This document shows positions 56,101 through 64,000 of a stretch of 64,000 nucleotides of DNA, piece by piece. The notes under the pieces were generated by a model that was not told the DNA's origin, did not search any database, and saw nothing but the letters and a program-made list of their open reading frames with translations. Each line of letters starts with the position of its first letter. Positions within the stretch are counted from its first letter, which is position 1. Made by a program: the position numbers and the translations under genes. Source of the DNA: Forficula auricularia (taxonomy: Eukaryota; Arthropoda; Insecta; Dermaptera; Forficulidae); the NCBI GenBank assembly GCA_024734495.1, contig JALMQS010000187.1, positions 6,531,499 to 6,595,498 of the forward strand. Direction: 5' to 3'.

Positions 56101-59100
56101 AGCACCTGAAGGTCTTGAGCCTTTTCCACCACCGGCACTTGAGCGAGTTTTATTTTCGCCTCTTCCTCTTCCTGTGGGAGTCTTTCCAGAAGAAGGATCC
56201 TGCCTTGGCGATTTACCAGGAGATTTGCTTTGTTGTGCAACAAAACGTGATGAGCTTCGAGTGGGCTTTGCAGGTGATTTTTTACCAACCGAATTAGTTG
56301 GTGGAGGAGGAGGTGGTAAAGGAGGTTCAGGAGGAGTGGGTTCAGGAGTAGGTGATGGCTCAATAGGTGGATCGACTAAATCCAAAATTGGAGGTGGTAA
56401 AGATTCGATAGAAGGAGGAAGTTGTTCAATAGGAGGTGGTTGATAAGGAGGAAACGTTGGAGTAGGAGGAGGGGGTGGAGCTTGTTGGGAAACCATTGCT
56501 GCTGTTAAAGCAATATTATGTTGTGAAGACGTGAACGTGGCTGTACAGGGATGATGATCTTCAGGTTTAGGTAGTAGTGAATATGCACCAGGAAACTGTG
56601 GAGGAAATAAAGCAGCTCCGGGAGAAGGGTAGGGCATTTGGGTAGAACTTGGAGGAAAAAGGGCGACTGGTTGGGTATGTACATAATGAGATGTATCTGG
56701 GTAAGGGTGATAAGGGCCAGGTTCAACACATGAAGAAAATTGAATAGGAAAAGCTGACATGTCTGGATGTGGTGGCATGTGGAAATCTTCCTTGGGTTGG
56801 GGAGATATAGATTCAGAGGATCCTTCGGATGAAGTAGAGGATCTTCGAGCTGGTAAACATTCACTTTCAGCCCATTTTTGATGTAAATCTTGATAGGGTG
56901 AAGGAGGAACTGATTCATAATGGGAAGGTGGAACCCATCTCTCGTCTGCTTGACCAGTATCAGCTCGATCTAATTTTTCTCTTCCAGGTACTGACGCTTT
57001 GCCAGATTCATTCGGAGGAAATTCGTAAATGTGCTTATGTTCTGAATCCATAGGAGGAGGTGGTGGTAACAATTTTGATTCAATATCTTGTTCTAGTTTT
57101 GCTTCTTCGTCTTTAAGAACTTCTGGTAAAACATGTTTGAATTCATCTACGAGCGGTAATTCGGCGATGGGTGCAGCAAGTTCTTCGGGTAATTCCGGTG
57201 CAAGCTCAGGAGGGAGAGCAGGTAGATCTGAAGGAATATCTGATGGTAATTCCAGAATTGGTTCTGGTTGAGGAGGCATCGGCGGAGGAGGGGGTGGTGG
57301 AGGAGGTGGAACAACTAGTGTCTCTTTTTTCTCTTCTGCTTCACCAGATTTTTTTGCATATTCAAGCCTTAATTTTTCCACTAAATTAAGAGTTTCTCGA
57401 GCACTATCTTCTTTAGAATCTTCTTTGAAAAGAAAATCATTGCTAAATGAAAATGTGAGTGGCCTTATCAATTCTTCAGAATCTCTTGCGGATATATTAA
57501 AACCGTCATCAGCTGTTTCATCAACAGCCAATATATCATGCCCAAAATCAAATAGTTCAGCAACCGGATTATCTTTGCCTGTAGGAGGTTGTGGTGAAAA
57601 AATCGATCTATGATTATTGTAAGTCGATGGAGCAGGAGATAGAGCTACTGAAAATGATGCTTCTTGTTTGGTTAATTCTTGTTCTTTAGATTCAGAATTA
57701 TTTGTTTCTTTTGTATCCTGAATTTCTTCAATAGAGGGAGTTTGCTTATTATCTTCGATGATAATAACTTTTTCCTCTAATGGTTCTTCTTCAGTTTTAG
57801 TATCCTCAATTGTATTTACTGTAGGAGAAGGAGTAGTATCCAGAATACCAAGAGCCTTTTTACGGCTTTTTGGCATTGGTTTACTTTTCCTTTGTTTGTC
57901 ATTTTCTGTTTCGGATAACACTTCAGGTAGAGTATTAATAACATCATGTTCGTTTTCAATTGATTTCTCATCTGTTTCGCTTTGTGTTTTAATCGGTTCT
58001 TCTTCCTTTATTTCATCTTCTGGTAATATCCTTAATACGTGAGGAATTGCATTTTTATCTTGTTTAGCTTTATTTTCTTCAGGTGTAATTGATAAATCTT
58101 TTTGTGGAGAAGTATCTTTCTTTCTTTCTGGCGTTTTATTTGGCTTTTTATCTTTTTGTTTGTCAAGGCATTTGTCTTGAATTTTCGAGGAAGACTTTCG
58201 ATTCGTTGTTTCACGATTAGCTTTGCGCACTACTACCTCCTTTTCAATTTTATTAGAAGAATCTTTTTCTTTCTCTCGTTCTTTTATTTTTTCTTTTTGC
58301 TTTTCTTTAACTTTTTCTTTTTCTTTCTCTTTTTCTTTGTTACGTTTGACAAGAGCTTCTTTTTCTTTTTCTCTCTTTTCAGGATTAGGTGTTACTTTTT
58401 TAATATCTTTCTTGGACGAAGTTGGCAACCGGTCGTTCGAAGAAATGACAGATGTGCGCTCCTTGCGGGAAGATCGTTGCGAAGCCGTTGGCGTTTCGCT
58501 ACTTGTTCTAGAACTATTGAAGTCTTCGACACTGCTTTCAGAAGAGGAGGAGCTATCAAGTTCACTTGATTTTCTCTTCCTTGTTTCCTTTTGAGGGCGA
58601 CCTCCTTGCTTTTTGGTGGGACTAACTCTGGATTTGTTTGGCGATTGTGATTGTTGTTCTTTGTGTGTCGTGTCGTCATTTGATTCTCGGCTGGTACGAG
58701 AGCGTCGTGATGGCTCCTCAATTCTCGTAGCACGCGCACGGTTCCGTTGTTGATTGGTCCCTTGAGTGTTTGTTGCGGAGGCGGGAGAGACATTAGATTT
58801 GCCGCTAGAAGCATTTCTTGATCTGCTGTCCACATCTCCGAACCTATCACTTTGGTGACCCCGCGATTTAAACTTGTCCTTGGATCGAGTGTCAGATTCA
58901 TCTCTTTCAGAAGTTGGCGGCTGAAACTCAGGTTCAGGCCGCCCGTCGGAAGTTTTAAGCTTCTTATCAGGGGCCTTTTTGAATTTCTTGCCGGCCAATT
59001 TTCCTGAAGGAGTCGATTTTCTTTCAGGTTTGATATCTCTTTTTTCTTCTTTAGGAGGTGGTCGAGGTTTTGCTGGACATGGTTTCTTTTTCGGACTGGC

Positions 59101-62100
59101 TTCAGAATCTGAATCAGAAGAACTGGAACTTGAACTGGAGGAAGAGGAGGAGGAGGAGGACTCGACTTCCTTGTCAAGAAAGGGCCTGTTCTCCTTTTGT
59201 TTCGGTGTTGATTGATTGGTTTTTGAAATTGATGCAGTGGTTTTGGATGTGGACACTTTGGGTTTCGGTTTTTCGTCCTCATCACTACTGGAAGAAGAAG
59301 AAGTTCCACTTGAACTTGAAGATGTTGATGAAAGTTCCGAACGAGATTTTGGAGGTGGTCTACTTTTATTTTGGGTCTTTGGCTTCTCTTCTTCATTGGT
59401 AGTTTTGTTTGAGGTTTCTATCTCGGGCTTAGTCATACCAGATTTAATATGAGCTGCGGCCTTTTTAGCTGCTTGCCTTTGAGGAACATATGCCAAAATT
59501 TCAGTTTTATCATCACTACTATCTTTTTCAAATTCATATATATCATTCGATTTATTTGATTTATCTTTTTGTGCTTGTTCTTTAGGTTTATGTTTTGCTT
59601 TGGGTTTATTTTTATCTTTTGCCTCAACATTTTCATCAATCTGTTGTATTTTATCTTGTTCAAAAAGCATTTGTTCTTTAGTTTTAGTTTGTGAACAACG
59701 AATGCTTTCAGTAGCTTTTTTAGCAGCTTGCCTTTGTGGTACTATTAACTCGGTAGGAGCATATTCTTTTTTCTTATTTTCTTTTTCGGTAGTAGCTTTA
59801 TTTTTATTGTTTCGAGGACGGGCAAACTCTTTAACAGCAGCTTTAGTCCTAAGTGTTTGTTGACCATGACTACTATCTTTATCTGAATCTGAATCTGAGT
59901 AAATGGCGGCCACCCGCTGAGTATTTGATTGTTTTTTATTTGAAGGTAATTCCATTAATTCATCACTATCTTCAGATACACTGACCATTTCGGATTCCAT
60001 TTGTCGAAGTGATGTATTCTTTTTTGTTTCTTCATTATCAAAGCGTGATATCACAGGATTGCTAGTCTTTGTCTTTTTTTTATTTTGAATGGGCTTTTTA
60101 GGTTTTTCTTTAGGTTTTTCCTCTTTTTCTTCTTCAGTTGAAGAAGAAGAATCGCCAATACGTCGTCGTGCTTCATTTTCACTACCACTTGTCCCACTAT
60201 AAAAGTTGCTTTTTTGTCTCGCACCATTCACAAAGAGACGTTTATAAGGGTTATTTTCTGTTTTAGAAAATTTCACCAAACCATTGATATCAGTGGGTCG
60301 AGGACAAAGAGAAGGTGCAATTCTTAATATAATTTGATCAAAGTCGTAAATAGAGTGTTTTTTAGCGTCCGGTTTAGAATAAAGGCGATCGTAAATATCT
60401 GGGCCATGATTTGCTTCCATTATTGCTTCTAAATCTTTGGGCTTGATAGTTGGATCTTCTTCTATAGATGCTACTTGTTTATAAAAAGTTTGTTCTCTTA
60501 ATTTGAAATATGAACGAGAAAGTTTTTCTCGTCTAGACACCATGTAGCATAGATTTCGCACCTAAAAATTAAATAAATAAATAAATAAATATTAATATTA
60601 TTTACAAGTAATCTCTCATCTCCAAAACAATTAGCTAAATTATTTATAATTATTTTAAATTTCATAATTAATAAAGAAATTTTTTTCTAAATTTTTCGTT
60701 TTATGTTTTAATTAACGTAATTACTTGTTTTTTTATTAAATAATTGAATTTCTTTTATGTTTAAATTTTCTATTTATATATGAAAAATTCTTATAAATTT
60801 GATCATAAAGCTTTAAATTAAAGATCTAAATTTTCTAATAAACAAATATAATAAGTGAATCACCGATTTCAGAAACAACTTCCCACAAATGAATTACGAG
60901 TTTAAAGATAATTAAGAAAAATTATTAATAATTTCATTTTTTTAAATTAATTTTAAATTAATATACTACTGATAATAGCATAATATAATAGGTAATAAAT
61001 TAGTATGAAACAAATGACCACAATATCTAAAAAGGTCAGAAAGTCAAAGGTCCCTTTAGATTGTTTCTGAAATCAATCATTTAAATGAAATAATATTAAT
61101 AAATTCTTACCCGCTCTAAATCTTGTCGTAATTGAACAAACATTTTCATTTTTTCGCGATCTGCTTGCTCTTGTTTCCTACTAATTAGATCAGCATCTTC
61201 TGATTTAGGTGGTAATAATGCTCGATTGCCGCGAGCCTTACGCTTTAATTTCCAAAAATTATATATATACTTGATTGCTTCAGGATCAACATTTAATACC
61301 GTGTTTGATTGAAGTACTTCTTTAATATTAACATGCTTATCAAATTCAGCTTCAATCTCCTGAAGTCTAAAAGAAACAATTTAAATATTTATTAGAATGA
61401 AAAATAAAAAAAGAACTAAAAACTAAAAGGTATTTTTTTCTAAGTTTCAATGAAAATTTATTATGTTATCTAATATAAATATGATTATGAATCTAAATAA
61501 TAATTACTTTGCAGCCCGAGCCTGATTTTTCTCTTCACTGGTTAAATCTCTTCGTTTTTTCCTTTTTGAATCATCATCATCGGAATTTGAACCATTCTTT
61601 TCCTTTTTACTAGTGACACTATGTTTTTGACAATATGACTGGAAACAGATATTAAACTCAATCAATTTGATATCATATAAAATTGTTTATTAGAAGAATT
61701 ATTTAATAAAAAGTTAATGAAAGAATATATTTAATAAATAAGCTAAAAAATGGTAGTAAATAATATATCTATTACTCCCTCCGACCGAAAATATGGTATA
61801 CATTTTAATATTTTTTTTTGTCTGAGAATATGGTATACATTTGCGAAAAAAATCAAATAAAACTAAAATTAAATATAGAAAAAATATTAAATTCATTGTA
61901 TTATCACAAATAACTAAATACAAATAATTTTAGTGTAATCCAAATTTAGTTAAAGCGAGATTTAGCGCCTTGTTGAACGCTTCTTCAGAACATATATACA
62001 GGATGTTTCAGGAGGAATAGTAAATATTTTAGGAGGTGGTAGTATAGGCGAATTGCAATAAAAAATGCCATATAACATGTGTCCAATTTTTATTGAGTAC

Positions 62101-63250
62101 AGAGATTCAGCTATTAGTAGGTAACCCAATATTGGCATACTCCGCATGTATAAATAAATACGCGCGCCATGTTTAAACGCTACAGTACAGTAGACTTGGC
62201 CAACAAATCACAATGAAAACTTCAAAAACAAAAGCACAAATTCACAACTGGAACATCAACACTCTACTGATGACATTCGATAAATACGCCAATAGCAACC
62301 GGTGTACCAATACATGAAACGAAAATGCATTGAATTCAGCTCTATCTCTGTACTCAATAAAAATTGGACACATGTTATATGGCATTTTTTTATTGCAATT
62401 CGTCTATACTACCACCTCCTAAAATATTTACTATTCCTCCTGAAATACCCTGTATACCTACTTTTCAGTTAATCGACCTCATGAAGTTTTACCTTATTTA
62501 CCTATATGAGGGATTTCCCCCTCCTTTCAACATAATTGATTCCATACGCGTTTCTAATGTTATAAAAACTTTATCAAGAGTAGATATTTCTCTCTAGTTT
62601 ATTAAATGCATCTTGAACACATTCCATCAATTTTTATTAATACCACCGTGTTCTAATTTTTCTTTGTTCTTCAAATACTGTAATAGCTGTTGCAAGATAC
62701 CATAACGTTGTTCATAAGTCAATTCTTCAATTTGGCATCTCTTCTTTGTAAATTCACGTTATTTGAGTTAAAATTTTCCATTTTGAAATTACAGCGGTGA
62801 TTATTTTATTTTTCTTAAAAATACTAAACTTTGGTCTTCAAATTCCCTTGTTAACTCAAAATCAACGCCTGTCAAATATGTTAAGATATTTAGTTATCAA
62901 TGTGAACAATAACAATATAATGAGTATTGCCAGTTGCTTTCGAAACTCGAGATAATCTAAGATTTTCTTTCAAATGTATACCATATTTTCGGACAGAGGG
63001 AGTATCATATAATGACATTGATATAAGTGAAAGTAAAAATGAATTAACAAATTATAATATTGAAAAAGAAATTTACCCGAAGTTTAACCCCATCATCGGC
63101 ATTTTCATCTTCAATAATAGCTTTCATTTCTAAACCATGTTTAAAAGCACAGGTAACATGATAAGCAGTTTTACAAGTTTTAACTGAACACTGGATACAT
63201 GCCCCCACTCTTTCTCGACAAAGTACACAAATAAGTTGCCATCGACTTTG
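51872..63250 (-). CDS. rno: PHD-finger protein Rhinoceros/JADE-like, 3' part (5 exons, N-terminus off the window)
   Basis: This is the 3' part of a JADE-family scaffold gene. In the family, JADE proteins recruit HBO1/Meaf6 histone acetyltransferase to chromatin; Drosophila Rhinoceros limits EGFR signalling in the eye. The visible 2265 codons hold the second half of the extended PHD domain ([35 protein letters not shown]), then the conserved linker [20 protein letters not shown] and [13 protein letters not shown]. After that comes a very long serine/lysine/glutamate- and proline-rich disordered tail, as in Rhinoceros rather than vertebrate JADE. The tail carries two [10 protein letters not shown] motifs, an RGRGRGRG run and a C-terminal AT-hook (RRGRPPKG). 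All exon phases agree. PHD1 and the EPC-N region must lie right of the window. Confidence 0.92.
54367..54462. repeat. Palindromic repeat, 44-bp arms, in the last rno intron
   Basis: The arms 54367-54410 and 54420-54462 are inverted copies (CCGACGTTTCGGAGGATTTT against its complement), separated by about 9 bp. This is part of a larger repeat (about 54225-54470) that also occurs in reverse at about 24965-25255 in a ClC intron. Confidence 0.75.
54490..55230 (-). pseudogene. 3' remnant of a non-LTR retrotransposon reverse transcriptase
   Basis: Reading the minus strand gives [20 protein letters not shown], then [20 protein letters not shown] and [20 protein letters not shown], a jockey/CR1-type RT C-terminal region, before a stop; the rest of the tail is frameshifted. 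Related copies lie at 36375-36760 and 38567-39470. It lies in the intron between the two last rno exons, same strand as the gene. Confidence 0.8.
55567..60561 (-). CDS. rno: rno giant exon, 1665 codons, mostly disordered
   Basis: The exon starts [20 protein letters not shown] after a TTTTTAG acceptor and ends NQLK|GTACAA. After about 90 conserved residues it turns into low-complexity sequence: serine runs, KEKEKEK-type charged repeats, proline tracts ([10 protein letters not shown] near 57290), a phenylalanine/proline/tyrosine-rich part (56.5-56.9 kb) and [11 protein letters not shown] near 56090. Two [10 protein letters not shown] copies occur near 59475 and 59735. [12 protein letters not shown] near 58600 is AT-hook-like. 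An uninterrupted 5-kb frame in 70% AT DNA shows strong selection to keep it open. Open frames on the opposite strand here are by-products of biased composition. Confidence 0.93.
61111..61366 (-). CDS. rno: rno exon: JADE linker region
   Basis: The exon encodes [60 protein letters not shown] and [22 protein letters not shown] and [16 protein letters not shown] (across the splice) are hallmark JADE sequences; in the family this region contributes to binding the acetyltransferase partners. Confidence 0.94.
61508..61638 (-). CDS. rno: rno exon: last ePHD ligands and basic/acidic linker
   Basis: The exon begins SYCQKHS, supplying the final Cys/His zinc pair of the ePHD. A hydrophilic linker with [20 protein letters not shown] (possible nuclear localisation signal KRKKRR) follows. 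It is phase 0 in and phase 2 out. The 1.4-kb intron upstream holds a mariner-like element; the intron downstream is only 141 nt. Confidence 0.93.
61999..62452. mobile_element. 454-bp MITE nested in the mariner-like element
   Basis: Terminal inverted repeats of about 110 bp start CAGGATGTTTCAGGAGGAAT at the left and CAGGGTATTTCAGGAGGAAT at the right (reverse complement). TATA flanks both sides. The middle (about 62110-62340) has no coding capacity. Superfamily is uncertain; a TA or TATA duplication suggests Tc1/mariner-like. Confidence 0.75.
62627..62781 (-). pseudogene. Remnant N-terminus of a mariner-like transposase
   Basis: An ATG-led frame begins MENFNSNN, then after a one-base shift continues [19 protein letters not shown] and [12 protein letters not shown] before a stop. 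The spacing LTxEQRxxIxxxLLxxxxN matches, from memory, the DNA-binding start of plant- and oomycete-type mariner transposases. Only this part is recognisable; no catalytic domain is seen. Confidence 0.45.
63077..63250 (-). CDS. rno: rno exon: second half of extended PHD domain
   Basis: The exon is 58 codons, phase 0-0, between TTTTTTAG and GTAAAT. It encodes [20 protein letters not shown], then [20 protein letters not shown] and [18 protein letters not shown]. The cysteines and histidine are the zinc ligands of the ePHD second finger, nearly identical to JADE proteins. Confidence 0.95.
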
Positions 63251-63779
63251 CTAAAAAAGAGAAAAGATAAATTTTATAAAAAGGAACAATTTTACCTATT
63301 TAATTTATTCTTATTTAAATAAAGTAAAAAATAGCATTAAATTAAATTAGAAAATAAATCACATGGTGTCTGTTTACGGGACTTTCACTCACAGCCTCGT
63401 CTTCTTTGAAATCATTCTACCAATTTTTCTCTTACAGTTATTCAATTAAGATAAGAAACATAGGCAAAACAGAAATTTATTCTACTCCTTTCAACAATGC
63501 ATTATGCTGTTAAGGTACATTAATAAATTCGAGACCAGGCAATTTCATGAAAATAATTTAAATTAAAAATTTAGATTGTCATTCAAAATGGAAAGAATGC
63601 ATTTTAATTGAAAGTACTATTTTCTCAACTTAATTATTCTTGGCGAATTTAACTTAGCTGCACTCTAGATTTCACTACTTTTTCGAACTTGGCCTGTTTT
63701 TTCACAGAAGTGTTTTGGGTGAGATTTCTCTTCTTTTTATAGCTAATATGTAGCTTTTATTTTTATTTATTTTTTGAGG

Positions 63780-64000
63780 GGGTTAATTCACACTACAATT
63801 TTCACCCCTTCATTTTAGAGGCTAAGGATAGTAAAGTTTTCATTATTAATTTTCACCTTTATTAATTCCCAAAAACCTACAAAATCGGCAAATTTTATCA
63901 TTCTAGGATCATTACATATTTAAAAATGATGAAAATGTACCCTACCTCATTTTAGGGGTCTGGGTTTTTCGATCTTTCTTTTATTAGTATCCCGTGGCAT
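63780..64000 (-). repeat. Inverted member of the 11-14 kb tandem-array family
   Basis: TTTCACCCCTTCATTTTAGA, TTTCACCTTTATTAATTCCC and ATTCTAGGATCATTA are complements of the array wording. It is cut by the window edge and lies in an upstream rno intron. Confidence 0.6.

Larger units (their letters stand above)
61775..63002. mobile_element. Mariner-like element with Stowaway-type termini, inside an rno intron
   Basis: Inverted ends of about 31 bp (CTCCCTCCGACCGAAAATAT and its partner CTCCCTCTGTCCGAAAATAT, both running on into GGTATACATTT) are bounded by TA on both sides. The end sequence resembles plant Stowaway/MLE ends. Internal minus-strand sequence at 62627-62781 reads as the start of a transposase helix-turn-helix ([15 protein letters not shown]) with a frameshift and stop. 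The copy is inactive and is interrupted by a second element at 61999-62452. Confidence 0.75.

Noticed and set aside
58102..59396. Several long open frames in other frames of the giant rno exon
   Set aside because: They arise from serine/lysine-rich low-complexity codons; the annotated frame continues into conserved JADE exons through matching splice phases.

Overview
The window is nuclear DNA of an insect. Two conserved animal genes, both on the minus strand and split by GT-AG introns, sit in about 64 kb of very AT-rich, transposon-loaded sequence. Several introns are only 62-68 bp, as is usual in insects. Wording of the chloride-channel protein reminds me of hymenopteran versions, but that is memory of a family and not a search, so I would not name an order.

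Right part (51.87-63.25 kb): the 3' part of a JADE/Rhinoceros-type PHD-finger gene (rno). Five exons are visible: the second half of the extended PHD domain, two short linker exons, one 5-kb exon coding a long disordered region, and a C-terminal exon with an AT-hook. The N-terminal exons (EPC-N/PHD1) lie beyond the right edge. Middle (17.78-42.48 kb): a complete coding region for a ClC-3/4/5-type chloride/proton exchanger (Drosophila ClC-c-like), 17 coding exons and about 832 residues. All catalytic hallmarks are present (GSGIPE, GKEGP, the proton glutamate, the pore tyrosine, two CBS domains). A plausible NRF1-type promoter lies at 42.8 kb. All exon phases agree except one junction (exon 5 to 6), which is one base short.

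Left part (1-17.7 kb) and the 42.9-51.8 kb gap hold no gene I can support. They contain remnants of non-LTR retrotransposons, tRNA-derived SINEs, hAT, Harbinger, mariner and P-like miniature elements, foldback elements and tandem arrays. Several have exact target-site duplications, and some are nested so that their order of insertion can be read. The same families fill the introns of both genes.

The two genes are not expected to act together: one is a histone-acetyltransferase scaffold in the nucleus, the other an endosomal ion exchanger. I found no convincing undescribed system. The most unusual items are a mariner-like element with plant-Stowaway-like ends in an rno intron, a four-deep nest of transposons in a ClC intron, two in-frame microexons in the ClC N-terminus, and the one-base phase break in the ClC gene.
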